Shown here: one piece after another, positions 34,730 through 47,153 of the stretch
Layout: each line of letters begins with the position of its first letter
Numbering within the stretch: position 1 is the stretch's first letter
Assembly: GCA_050084985.1 (NCBI GenBank)
Contig: JBITNC010000001.1
Coordinates: 131,874,001 to 131,938,000, forward strand
DNA from: Nageia nagi
Taxonomy: Eukaryota; Pinophyta
Direction of reading: 5' to 3'
DNA length: 64,000 bases
Translations under genes and position numbers: made by a program
Notes under the pieces: model-generated
Databases searched by the model: none
Told to the model about the DNA's origin: nothing
The model's input: only the letters and a program-made list of their open reading frames with translations

Positions 34730-35186
34730 TTTTTATCATTTAATAGTTGATAAAATTTTAGTGTCTTTCAAGATTACTTTCTTTTCTAAATTCTTTAAAT
34801 TATCCGATGAATTTGATGTATTGAAATATTATTTTCTATTATTGATCAAATTTTTAGTATCTACATAATTAAAGCTTTGGAAAACTCAATATAATATCCT
34901 AAAATAATTTGTAAATCCTTCTTTTTTATTGATTGGATCATCATTGGTGTTAGTTACTACCAATTGCTAAGCATAGAGATATTATCAATGTCAGTTTTTC
35001 TCAATATGTATGAGGGTAGGAAACTCGATCAATAGCGTCAAACCCTATGATTTGATAAGTAATAATCATGGCCATGCAAATTTGCATGATGACTTAGGCT
35101 ACGTTATTCTTATCCCTAAGAATACTTGGAAGAACATTGTTGATGCAAAGGATAGATCACCTTCTCACACCCCTCACACTCCTCCT

Positions 35187-35408
35187 TAGATGATATGAAT
35201 TTTTTTTTATGTTTGTGAGGAAAATTATTCTAGTCACAATTGTCAAAAGGGTAAACTTTTAAAGTTTGTAGTCAAACCATAATCAACTAGAAGCCGCATT
35301 ACAACATAATGAAATAAGTGATATTTGAATTTAAGACCTCTTAAAGGAAAATCCAAATCCAAGTACTTAACCATCATGATATCCTCTTAGGGATAGATGA
35401 TATGAATT
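35187..35408 (-). mobile_element. SINE, tRNA-like head, with 15-bp target-site duplication
   Basis: The 15-base sequence TAGATGATATGAATT is repeated exactly at 35187-35201 and 35394-35408. The ~192 bases between, read on the minus strand, start with a tRNA-like head: A-box-like TGATGGTTAAGTACTTGG (about 35361-35378) and B-box-like GGTCTTAAATTCAAATA (about 35322-35338). They end in a poly(A)-like tract that merges with the left duplication. Long variable duplication, internal Pol III boxes and a 3' A-tail are the known signature of SINEs mobilised by LINE machinery. Confidence 0.75.
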
Positions 35409-38215
35409 GTTAATGACATACAATTATTACTTCATTGTGATCATTGATGATTTTTTGTAAACATTAATATTTTAATTTCATGACTTACTTAACCATTTGG
35501 ATTATTGTGACACCATTTAAGGGTATACTTTCACCACCCAACTTGTTTTAGTAAATCATTGGCCTTTACATCAAAAAATATATACATCTCATATTATTTT
35601 ACCAAAAAATTCTCAAGAATTGATTTGCTAATCTCCATATATCTAATACCCACATATTCCAAATTATAAAATAAAAGAGATTCTAGTTGTTTTCTTTAGT
35701 TTAGTTCCCTATTAATCCATCCAAGCTATCATATTTTCTTTTTAACTTACTTGATAAGTAGTTCAATCCAACAAAATTAATTAACCTCTACTTTAAATCC
35801 CTTGAACATAGATTGAAAAATTTGAAAATAATCTATATTTTTTAATTAAGAAATTCTTGAAAAAATATTAAAATACAATTTCTTCATTAGTGATACCAAT
35901 TATTTACTAACCTCATTCTTGAATGTTAAAGTGGATTCAAATCTCATTGAAGAATTTATTGATATCTTCCTAATGTATTGGTATCCATGGTTATGATGCA
36001 ACCATGATTAGGAAGGATTGATCATTACATACCATGTTTACAAAAGAATGCATTTAGAAAAAAATATTGTAAATCATTACCAAGCCTTGAGAAATAACAT
36101 GATGGAGAGTGTTCCCAATCATATGATTGGAGAAGTGGAGAATTATGAAAATCCCAAATGATGTAAAATTAAATATATAGTCTTGTAACTTTATTTAATA
36201 GTGTAAGAAAACATAAGAACACATTTTTATATATGTGTCTCAAATGATGTAGAACCAATAAGAAGAAGGATATGGAGTCTATAAAACACACATGGTCATA
36301 TTTTATGGATTACAATGTGTACAAAGATGTGAACTAGTGAAGAGAAATAAGGAAGTTGATAAGATTTTAATTTTAGTATATTAGAGAAAGACATAAGCAT
36401 GTATGTCATTAAAAATACCATAGTTGAATAATAAAGGGAAGAAAATAGAGATTGAAGTAGGAAAAAAAGGGTTAATTGTATATTGAATATTTAAAAGAGG
36501 CATAATAATGTATATTAAAAATATGTACAATTAAAGAGGAGAGTAGTTTGCTTGTATCTACAAGAAATATGAGGGGGAAAATTGTATTTTTCCATTTTGA
36601 AATGAAACTAAACAAAGAAATTAATAAATTCTAGGATTGACATATGGGCCCCACTAAGGAAAGATCAGTAGGAAGGAAGCAAGAAGAATATACCTCATTA
36701 AAGGAATTTCAACCTTCCTAATATCTGATGAAGATATGGCATTTTAAGAGTGGAGGAAATATATTAGGAGGAATATTAGGAGCCAATCATAGATATTGAG
36801 GATTTGGTTATGGAATTATATATTCATTTGAGGATGTGAAAACATGTGGAAGGCTATACCTTAGAATTTGAGGTGGACTTCTATAGTCCTACCAATAATA
36901 TTTATAAATAGCAGAGATTAAATCCATTTGAGGTTATTATTATGGATGGATAAACTAAAGGTGAAAAGACAGTTAAGAGATCAAAGTAGAGATTACAAGG
37001 ATATCCAAAATAGATATAAGAAATCAAATCTAAGATAGAGGGTCATAGAGATACCTTTCCTATTAGATATAAATAAGAGATAGTAATATCTATAAAGCAT
37101 TTTGAATTAGAGACCAATGATAAAAGATGATCTAAGGAGGTAGTGGGCATCATGTGTCAGTGTTATTGAATGTTTAAGTGGAAATAATGATTTAAGAGTG
37201 ATCTTGCATTAGAACTAAGAGTGAAAGAGAACTTAGTATGATTAATCACCTATGTAGGAATAGAGTGACAAAAAGGTTATCTATGGATAACACCTATAGA
37301 AAATCATTTGATTGGTATAACAATTGTATAAGGAATAAGGACTACAAATGCTTCAAAGAAAAGGAGGATAGTGCATACATCTAAGCTATGAGTTACATCC
37401 TAAGTGGATGCAAGAGGACTATGCATGCACTAGTTATAAATATAAGAGATATAAGGGGACTATATATGTCCTAAGATATTATATAAATCTTGTCATAAAG
37501 AGCTTATTATAAAGGAGAGAAGATGACATAGTGTGATTTTCACTAGATACAAAAAATAAATAGTTTAATACTTTATGTATATGTAGTCTCTTTCAGAGAG
37601 GGGAATGCTTTTTTTTAATGTGTATATAATTTTTTTAGATGAAAACATGTACATAATGAGTACTTAGTGGTAAATATCAAAAGCGAGCCCAAGAAGTTAC
37701 ACACCTTTCATACCTATAAGTATTTAAGGGGAATATAATCCCACCTTATATTTTCCTATGTAAATGAAAACTCAATTAGTAATCAATTGAAAGGGAGTGA
37801 AGAACAAGAGAGTATATATTTATTCATCCATATGGATTTTAAAATAAGAATAATCATAATACTCATTTTTCATGTGAACATAAAAAGAGTGAAATAATCC
37901 TTGGTTGGTTAGAGGAAAAAAATATGTATATCTTTCATTAAGTGTGTTAAATAATCATACCTATATGTTCAAGCATGAATACATTTGTTATGGTTTATTA
38001 TTGTATGAATGTGATAAATAAGTCTTTTTATTTTGATGCTCAATTATTAATGTATAGTATAAATTTATTTGGAAATAATAGATGCCTCTAGAATTGTTGT
38101 TTGCATAATGAGGAAGAATCTTATTCGTACACTAAATACTTTTTCTTAAACTCATATAAATTTTAGCTAAATAAATATATTGTTATTTTCTCTTAGATTT
38201 ATATAATTATAACAT
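35409..38215. other. No recognisable gene
   Basis: AT-rich, stop-rich on all frames. I found no domain or clear repeat pair. Confidence 0.45.
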
Positions 38216-38219
38216 TCTT

Positions 38220-39012
38220 CATTGAATCTACTAAATTCATGATCACATCCTTCAAATTTATTGTCTCTTCCTTTATATGGTTCGAAAATTCCACTTAAAT
38301 AGATGTTAGGGCCCTCTCCATCTTCCTTCTTTTGTATTATCTCTAGTTTACTAAAATATTTTCCCTAGCCTCTTCCTCTACAAGAGCTCTTGGGTGCCCT
38401 CTTTACTAGCTTCTCTTTTATCTGTAAATCATACAAGTACATCTCTTCTATGAAATGAATATTCAATATCCCCATTTTCTCTTGAATGGTTAGTATACAT
38501 GAAAGAATTTATTTTTTAATTTTTAGACCATCTTCCTCCATAATAAAATATTTCTTAGTACCTTCCTTAACTCTCTTTATATTGATTTTTTTGCACCATA
38601 GGAATACACGTATTTTTAATTTTATGATAACTATCTTAACCTTTTTAGACCCTTCTAGATTTTTGAAATGAATATATTTCTTCAATTTGAAAATTCAATC
38701 AATAAGTTCTTCAAGATTAAAACTTATAACATAATTTAGTAAATTAACCTTAGGCTTGATTCCAAATTTTATTGAGGTTTTAGCCATTTTGATCTCTAAC
38801 TCATCTTCTTCCTCATTATCCTCCTCTTTAGTTTCATTAAGTTTACTCTTTCAGGGAAATCAACCTCATTTTTGAGCTACCTCCATGGCCTCAAGCATTT
38901 ATTCCATTTTTAACATGTCTTCTCTCCATTCCACCTCCATAATATCACATGCATTTTCTCTTCTAGCTTTATCTCGACCTCATTTTTCTTCTTCAACTCC
39001 TAAAGTATCCAT
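38220..39012 (-). pseudogene. Ty3/gypsy gag remnant
   Basis: Minus strand from ATG at 39012. An acidic, helix-rich start (MDTLGVEEE, later EEDNEEEDELEIKMAKTS) leads into the Retrotrans_gag core KVNLLNYVISFNLEELID.IFKLKKYIHFKNLEGSKKVKIVIIKLKIRVFLWCKKINIKRVKEGTK (about 38570-38780). IHFIEEMYLYDLQIKEKLVKRA and a Gly/Arg-rich end follow. The match to plant gypsy Gag ('KKVKFVV.KLKG.A.LWW..L') is clear although Trp residues are lost. Nothing follows it leftward, so the element is truncated near 38220. Confidence 0.65.
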
Positions 39013-39044
39013 CTTAAGCTTTGATGTTCATAAGTATATTCATA

Positions 39045-39055
39045 CTTTGATACCA
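39045..39055 (-). other. Decayed tRNA-iMet primer site and LTR edge
   Basis: TGGTATCAAAG on the minus strand (tRNA-iMet site TGGTATCAGAG) lies upstream of the gag start. An LTR-type edge TGTAGTTACA begins at 39061 on the plus strand. The LTR's outer end was not found. Confidence 0.45.
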
Positions 39056-40079
39056 TTTAATGTAGTTACAAAGATGTTAGGGGCTTATTTGGTCCTCTTT
39101 GCACTTAAAGAATGAGGCAAGATTATGCATGTCTAACCAATAGGGGAAAAAGATAATTACTTTCACTAAACCAATATAGGATAGCACTATCATGTGGGAG
39201 TGGTTCATTTCAGATGAGCACATTTGTAATCATCCTAATACTTGAAATTAAAACTATGTATTCATACCTTTTTGCTAACATACAACCTCTAGTTCATATG
39301 TACTTGATTAGGGAAACACATACTCATGTTGATTGTTAAACCTATGGATGCCAATTGTTTAGTACATTTTTGTGTCTAATCCTCTTCAGATCAAATCATA
39401 TAAAAATATTACCTATTGATTTTCTAATACCCTTAGTATGAATTTTATATATATGAATAAAATATTACAATCAACTTCTCTTAGGGAATCTACAATAGTT
39501 CTAAAAGTATGATGTCATCTTGCAAATTAAATTCTTAACCTTAAATTGTTTGACTCTCATCTATACCATAGTTTAAAATTGATAGTTATTTGAATATGTT
39601 TTAAAATTTCAAATGTAAAAAATAATTGCTATTATATTTTAAACATATATTTTGATAAGAACTTAATAATGTATATCTATCAATTTAATACTCAAATTTT
39701 AAAATTTTGCTATATATTTTTTTATCTCACTTTACCTTTGAAATATTGCATGGCAAATTTCAAAATTTGAATTTATCTTGAATTATCTCTCCATTCATTT
39801 TTAACTCCAAGTTTGAAACCAAATTGAATGAATAACTCCTCTCTTTAAATTTAAAATATCAAAATTTGAGAGGGGGATCTTATCAAAGAAAGGATGGAAC
39901 CACAACATGAGTTATAAAGAGAGTTCCAAAACCCTAGCATGATTAGAGCCACACAACATCCATCTTGATCTCATACAAAGGTTATGATCAAGGAAAGATC
40001 ATCTTCTTCTGTATAGGAAAATTTTATGCAAACTATACTCAAATTGCAAGTTATAATGGACCATGGGGATGTCACTATT

Positions 40080-40885
40080 AGGAAATTAATAAATACCATG
40101 TGAGTACATACCAAGGGGTATTTTTAATACCAAATCATACTATCAATATATCAGTAAGTATTTTATAAGGGTAGGGGGTAGTGGTATTTAAAATTTATAC
40201 AAAATATTCTATTAGGATATATTTGGTGGATTGAATTTATAGTTAATTAGTGGACCCCCTTGTGATATATACTTTTGTATTTTAAATTGGGGGTCTTTTA
40301 AGTTTTCTATAGATTTTATTTAACTTTTAGGTTAAAGGTATCATGCCATATTCATTTTTAAAATTTAATATATCCCCTTGCATTAGGTATATATTAGGAT
40401 TTTACATTTTAAAATCCCACCTACCATTAAAATAATTAATTACATGTTCACATGTAAGTCCTATTTTTTATATATATTTATATTGGTGATGATTTCCTAT
40501 TTATAACCTTCATAGCTATTTTTACAACACCTTCCTATAGTCCAATTGATGATCCCTTAATAGGAAAAACTAGTTTTGGTCATGAAGTGTTAGAGTTTTT
40601 TGTAATTTTTTATTTTATTAATGGAAAGTTCTTTCTCCAATTTTGTTGTTAATTATTTTACCTTTTTCCTTATTTACTCTTTGAAGTTGTAAGTGATCTT
40701 AATATAATTTTTAAACTATAATTTTCAAAAAGGATTATTATTTATTATATAAGGATTTACCGTGAGGGGTTTAATAAATAAAAAGAGAAGGTGGTAAATT
40801 TTAAAAATAGGGTGTTTTTGAAGAAGCCTGTGACTACATGTGTTTTGAAGGATTTATATTGAGTGACCCCCCATGTAATGGAAAA
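40080..40885. mobile_element. MITE-like dispersed repeat, copy 2, longer form
   Basis: Contains the same ordered blocks as 11628-11975 but with about 480 extra bases between AGTGGTATTTAAAAT (about 40195) and GGGGTTTAATAAAT (about 40750). The edges CATGGGGATGTCACT and AGTGACCCCCCATG form an imperfect terminal inverted repeat, with CATG on both outer sides. This is the better preserved copy for defining the ends. Confidence 0.5.
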
Positions 40886-40889
40886 CCAG

Positions 40890-43600
40890 TAGGAGGGTCA
40901 TTCATCAAAGAAGCTATTACTTATTTATTTATGGAATATTAATTATTTCATGAGTTTAAATGATAATCTGAAAATGATTTTTTCCTTTCACTTTTAAATA
41001 TCTATTGATGAGATTAATATGATTATTTTACCTCATAATGCTTTATTTTCTATAATATTTATTTTTTGATTTTCTCTCAATATGAGAAATTTGAGAAGAT
41101 TAGAGAAGAAACATACAATGTTATGTACAAGGCTCTTGATCAACTTACCAATGAGATTATAATTTCAATGAAAAATTGTATTGAGCAATAATATGAAGGA
41201 ATTCTAAGTATTTCTACCAAGAAATCATAATTGAGTTCAAATGGTTCAATTTTCATTTAGTAGACAAAATATTTTATAAAAAGATAATATTGTCAAGCCT
41301 ACTATTAGATGGACCAAAGAGTAAATGTATTAATTGATTATGATGTTTAATGTTTGAATTATTTAGATTCTAAAATAATTATCTTCAAATATATGTTCTT
41401 TTAATATACAAGATAAATGGATTTTGTTATGTCTCACATTATGGTAGTAGAAACCAAATGCATTAATATTTGTAGGAGTTTTGCATAAATCATATTTCAT
41501 TTTCCTATGCCACTAAATATGAAGTTATTTTTTTATTTTACCTATAAGTATTATTGAATTGGATTTTTTTTATATGTTCTATGTGTCCACATGTTTATTA
41601 GTTTTGTTGAATGCATATTGGTTATTGTGATTGAATCTACATAGATTAACTATCTTTAAGTTTTAAAGGTTATAAATTATGTTTACATTGATGTTAGAAA
41701 CATAAATCCTCTAGATTAAAGGGAAATTATCATAGGAGGTTTTATGATCTAAAACTGAAGATTTATGTTATTCTTAGATTAAAAGAAAAGAAATAAATAC
41801 TCAAAACTTGAAACTCCTTTTACTCACTATCAGATTTTGACCCTAAGGAGGCTTCCAATATCGAATTGGAAAAAGAAAATAATCCTTTTGTAAACTAATT
41901 ATAGCATATAAAAATAAATTTCAATGAATAACACATTACCTACACCATTTTTGAGCCTTACACCACTATTAGCACTTACATCCAGCCTAACTCCACCTAC
42001 AACTAGCCTAACTCCACACCTACTACCTCATTTAACACCCCCAACTAAGAATACAATCCATAATAGGGAATAATATACCCTTATCCCAAGAAAATCAAAT
42101 GAATAACACAAGCCATTATAACCACTAGAAGTACTAGAAAGATATAAGATGTTTAGAAGAACCTAGTTAGTAGACATATGAAAGGTGAAAACAAATTACG
42201 AAATAAAAAAATTAATTATTGATGGGATTCAAACTATCTTGGGTAAGGAAGGGGATTCCTCACCATAAGATTATCCAAATGACAATCACAACAAATGAAA
42301 ATGGAGGATCCACCTTTCCCTTAAAAAAGGTAACCATTGAGGGCTCATCGATATTCATTAAAGTTTATCAAAGCATAAAGGACATTGTAAACCTTACTCC
42401 TTTCTCCTTTACCCTCATCCCTCCATTCTTTCATCCACTCATCCTTACTCCTTTCTCCCATCCCCTCTCCACCACCCTCCCCTCCTCCTACCACTTCTCT
42501 CATCCCTACCACCTCCCCTTCCACCCTCCTCACCCTAACAAAAGGATTCCTTATTGATTAACCCCTTAAACACTCTCTAGGATGCTCTACCAATCAACTC
42601 CAGAATTAGATCAAAGAATCAAAACAAAGAAACATCAAAGCTCAATTATAAGAAGAAGAAAAAGGATAACATAAGTAAGGAATTAAAGGATGAAGTAACT
42701 AGCAATAAAGAGGAAGACATAATTATGAGTGAAACTTTGCAAGACCATTTGACAATTGATTACAAGACTAATGATGTAACTAATAATCTTATGCAAACAT
42801 ACTTTATTCCTTTCTATGCTTTACTATGCTTTGTTCTATTTATTTTTCAAATACATCATCAACACTGCTTGATAGATTCATGATTTTTGATCATATGAAT
42901 ATATTTTGGATTTCTATTTAAAACATCTATTTTATTTATTAATTGCAAAAAAGAAGAAATAAATAATACCAATCATTAGAAATTACTTATAACACATACA
43001 AAGATGAACAAGAAAACTTATGCAATAAAATCCAAATTTTGAAAACCATGAAAGTGGCATTTGTTGCTTCAAATTTATCTCTTTGGCAACATGGAACTAA
43101 TATATTATATTAAATTCATCATAATTATCTCATAAAATGTTATTTTTTTTATGTATGATGGATATGATAAATAGGACATCAAATTTAAAGCCTAATTCCC
43201 CACGCTTCAATCAAAGAGGTTGGATATCTATTCCACTCTCCACTCTTTTTGTAGCAAATAGTACCCACATAATACCTTTCCCATGTTTTGTAGTGAGTAT
43301 AGCCCTTTATGATGCTGACATCCTCTTGATCATACCATGAGTCTATGTCATCATCTATCAGTGTAGAGTTGTGGCTTCATGTTGGGACAAAGGAAATTTG
43401 TGATCTCACAATTGAGGGATCACCACGAGTCCATTAGATAACCATCATTGGGTAAGCTTGGTAGACCTATCAATTCATGAAACAACTCCTCTAATTTGGT
43501 ATGACATGAAAATGCATCGAGTGTCTCTATCTTTGTATTTGACATGTGAGTTGCCTACAACATGCAACCCTCGTAGATTCCTACTAGGTATGAACAAATT
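40890..43600. other. No recognisable gene; pyrimidine-rich tract at 42398-42540
   Basis: AT-rich apart from a ~140-base C/T-rich stretch of CTCC, CATCC and ACCTCC runs on the plus strand. The plus-strand frame 42219-42557 ends in this tract and the minus-strand frame 42345-42533 is its purine complement. Neither shows a domain. Confidence 0.5.
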
Positions 43601-43609
43601 TTGAAATCG

Positions 43610-43930
43610 ATTAGAGATAGTTCCAGTTGCATGTGAAGTGCTTACGAATGTAGAAGTTAACATTTATTTCATTGGAACTTATTGTGTAGGTTTTTTTATT
43701 TTATTTTATATAAATTCTTAGATTATAGATAATATGAAGCAATTCATCTTTATAAGTGCAAATTCAACTAGCTATTGCAACCTTGTGCAATGGGTACATG
43801 GTAGATTAATAGTAAAATAAATATTTTAAGATGATCTATGTAATATTAAAATAACATTAACAATAATATATATTATTTCAAATTGATATTATTAAGATTT
43901 GAATGTTTCTTAAAAATATCATAGTCAAAG
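43610..43930 (+). repeat. Dispersed repeat, copy 2 (see 28930-29240)
   Basis: Same ordered blocks as copy 1, including GATAATATGAAGCAATTCAT and CCTTGTGCAATGGGTA. Non-coding. Confidence 0.6.
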
Positions 43931-44834
43931 GATGCTTTAAATGGTATTTGATATTTGATTGTTTATAGGGAGCATTTGACGTAACATTTTGTATATGCGT
44001 TCAATCAAGTTTTTTTGATGAAACTCATCTCATTGATAATAATTTATTGATTTAAATACATTTTTTCTTGAAAGTTTGGAAGTGGTTGATTGTGTAAGGT
44101 GACCATTTTTTTAATGGGTATTCGATGTGTAGAATGAATTGTTGATGTTCTTCTTGTTCCGTAAACAATCATTTTGAGAGGATCTTCACAAGAGTTGGTT
44201 GATAGATTTCATAGTAATAGTTTTTAGAAATATAAAATGAAACTTACTTAAAAACATGCACCATGTCATAGCTCACAATAATATCCCTTTCAACAGTTGG
44301 TTGTAGTATGGTACTCATCACATAGTCAAAGATTATTCATAACTCTATTAATGGTTCCATGGGTAGTCTATAACAACCTAAACATAATTACCAACTTCTC
44401 ATTATGTTGGCAGAGAAGTAAATCTTTATTATCCATCTCCATCTCCACATGTCAAATCATAATTATTATATTTGGAATATACCTTGTTGCCTTCATCTCA
44501 CTCAACAATTTATGTAGTTTCCTACTTCAAGTCTTTAACATAAATATTTGATGAAAAACCATTTTCAACTAGTCTTTGATGGATGTCCATACCTTCTTCT
44601 AGAGCTCACATGTTAGAACTTGTTGGAAGAGTGCTGGCAAAGGTTATAGAGTTTGACTTTACATATCCTGGGCTTTGTACATCTTCTATATCTTGAGTAT
44701 TTCTTTTTCTTTGAATTTTTATATCTAAGTTCAATGTCAACTTTATAATCATCCAATTACAAGTATTGAATATTTTGAAAAAGAAGCCTTAGGTTGAAAA
44801 TTTTCTTTAATTACCAACAATGTTCATACATACA

Positions 44835-44960
44835 TCAAAGGCTCTTTAAAAGCTTTAGTCTACATGTATGCAAAATGTAAGCTTAGAGAAGACACACCAA
44901 ATTATTTGACAAGATGCTCATTCGTTGTGCCATTCATGATGTTGAAGGTGAGTGCCTTGT
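44835..44960 (+). pseudogene. PPR protein fragment
   Basis: SLKALVYMYAKCKLREDTPNYLT followed, after a frame change, by a RCAIHDVE-like segment. The MYAKC core is the hallmark of plant pentatricopeptide repeat proteins (family NALVDMYAKCG...A..LFDKM). Only about one and a half units remain. PPR proteins bind organellar RNA; this piece cannot. Confidence 0.6.
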
Positions 44961-44973
44961 CGTCATGAAGTTG

Positions 44974-45085
44974 ATATTATTATTATTATCATCATCATCA
45001 TCATCATCATCATTATTAATATTATTATTATTATTACTACTACTATTATTTTTGTTATTATTATTCTTATTATTATTGTTATAAT
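44974..45085 (+). repeat. (ATT)n/(ATC)n compound microsatellite
   Basis: ATT units, seven or more ATC units, then ATT and ACT units. CAT to TAT transitions explain the mix. Confidence 0.9.
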
Positions 45086-46105
45086 TTTTATAAAAATTAA
45101 ATTTTATAATTTATATATATAATTGATAATTTGTAATGTTGTTTAGTTTATATATTAGAAACAATTTTAATAAATATTAAAAATTAAATGTATATAATTA
45201 TAAATAATTTTATAAATATTAGAAATAATTATATATGAATAAAATTTATCAAAAAAAAAAGATATATATTTTAATTTAGTCATAATGTATGTAAAAGGGG
45301 TGAGTCATTTCTTGGTTTTTTGGCATGTGAGACATGTTGATTTTTGAAAAAGCTTTGAAGACTTTGAAGTAAATAACAACCTTCACCAGTATTCATCCAG
45401 TTTGTATCATTGCCAAGGGAGAGAGAAATTCAACTAGGAAATTTATTTCAATTGAGGTCGAGGTCCAAGATGTTTCAAAAATATTTGTATTATATGGAGC
45501 TAATAACCCTTGCTCACATCCAACATTTTTGCCTGCATCTTTTGTAGGTGAAATTTTTCCATTTTAATAAGAAAATGATGAGGGGGTTAAAAGAAGAGGG
45601 TCCATTCAAGATCACATGTTTGCAAAAGGCATAAAATAGAACCATGGATTTGGAAATATGCTTGATTTCATCAACAATGGATACTATGGAGAGAGACTAA
45701 GAGGGCAATTAAGAAGTTTAAACCTCTCCTCACGAGGGGGCTTAAGGGACAAAAGCTTTCTTAGTCAATGAGGTTTGAGAGGTTTAAGTGTATATATATT
45801 TTTCTTCCTTTAGCTAGTTTATAGAGCAAATTTAATCATGAAATATTTGCAAAAGGAAGTGGCCAAGCTTGAGAATGCCTTCATATTATTTATTAAATAC
45901 ATGATTCTAACATAATTTTATGAATTTAGAATGTACATAGATATGCATGTAAGTAGGTAGAACACTATGGGAGATGTAGAAAATGGAATGCAATGATAGC
46001 AAGCTCATGTATTTAGCACATTATGTTTAGAGCTTTGGATTTCAAATTAAAGTTTAAATCTTTCACTATCTTATCACATTTTATTAATAGATAACTCTTA
46101 TTGGC

Positions 46106-46235
46106 TTGGTTTTGACTATTAACTTAGAATTTGAAGTTGCGAATGTTGTTGTTGTGAATGGTTTGATACATATGTATTTAAAATGTGGAATAGTACAAAA
46201 GGATCATGAATTATTTCTCAAGGGTATTGGCAAAG
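46106..46235 (+). pseudogene. PPR protein fragment just upstream of the CCD pseudogene
   Basis: LEFEVANVVVVNGLIHMYLKCGIVQKDHELFLKG matches one PPR unit (family GFE.NVVV.NALIDMY.KCG.I..A.ELFDKM). The frame runs on without a stop into the start of the CCD-like sequence, but the protein families are unrelated, so the junction is secondary. Confidence 0.6.
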
Positions 46236-46246
46236 AGAATAAGATA

Positions 46247-46836
46247 ATGGAGGTCATATTCTTTATTTCATCCCTTGTTCCATACATAAAGCTATTTAGA
46301 AATGCTAGCATCCCTAAAACCTTTACATTTACCTTATTATCCTCACCCCTTATCATTACTAACATCAAAATAGAGTCTAACCCCTATGCTAGTACTTCAT
46401 ACAAAAAAGAAGAGAGGTAGAAAAGAGTGAGAAAACAACATCTACTAATGCCTTTAACAATTACCATACTAAACCTTTGAAAGTGTAGTCACTTACAAGC
46501 TTTGAGAATCATAGATGTGGCCTTGACTTGGCCTTTGACCATTGTTCTACTTAATGTTATTGATGATTTCATAAATAATTTACTCAAAAAGCCACTAATA
46601 CCATTGATGGATCCGATTTTTGTGTTAGCTAGGAACTTTGCACCTATCCTAGAGACTTTTGCAATGGAATGGCTCAAGATAAATGGAAAAATTCCACTAT
46701 CTCTAAATGGTGTCTACATATGCAATGGTCCCAATCCTAAATATATTTTGAGGGATGGTCATCACCTTTTCAATGGTGATGGAACGTTGCACACTATATA
46801 TATCAATGACCATCAAGAGATCTTTTACAACTAATT
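46247..46836 (+). pseudogene. Carotenoid cleavage dioxygenase (CCD4/NCED-like), 5' half
   Basis: Starts at ATG 46247 with a Ser/Thr-rich, transit-peptide-like leader (MEVIFFISSLVP...). Next comes a hydrophobic LLNVIDDFINNLL segment and the conserved N-terminal block DPIFVLARNFAPILET, then GKIPLSLNGVYICNGPNPKYI and GDGTLHTIYINDHQEIFYN (about 46600-46834). This is the usual CCD order: blade 1, then the GDGM.H motif. CCDs are Fe(II)-dependent, plastid enzymes that cut carotenoids. A stop near 46418 and a TAA just after FYN break it. The frame ends exactly at the LTR insertion (46837). Confidence 0.8.
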
Positions 46837-47153
46837 TGATAAGAACCCACTATTTCATAATAACTAGATTATTCACAAATACACATAAAACCACTCTAAT
46901 ATGCAAATACCATTCAAATATGCAAAACCATTACAAATACCAATTATTGAAGTAATTTAATTGCTTGCACCACTTTGAGGGGTTACCTCCTAGAGAACAA
47001 GTTCTCTCCTCAAATGAAATATATTTCTTGCTTACTTATTACAATAGGAAAGGCCTCATATAAATAGCCCTTTGTGACCCTTCACCTTCCAAACCTATTA
47101 AATATGGGAAAAATATTAATATAACATAAATAAAATATTATGGGATCATAAAA
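46837..47153 (-). repeat. LTR a of the array
   Basis: TGATAAGAACCC...GGGATCATAAAA, 317 bases. Same as LTR b apart from scattered changes, mostly transitions. Downstream homology with LTR b continues through the polypurine side (to about 47280). Confidence 0.75.

Noticed and set aside
42219-42557. 112-residue frame and its minus-strand purine shadow
   Set aside because: The second half is a pyrimidine tract giving Pro/Ser/His-rich translation; the first half has no recognisable motif.
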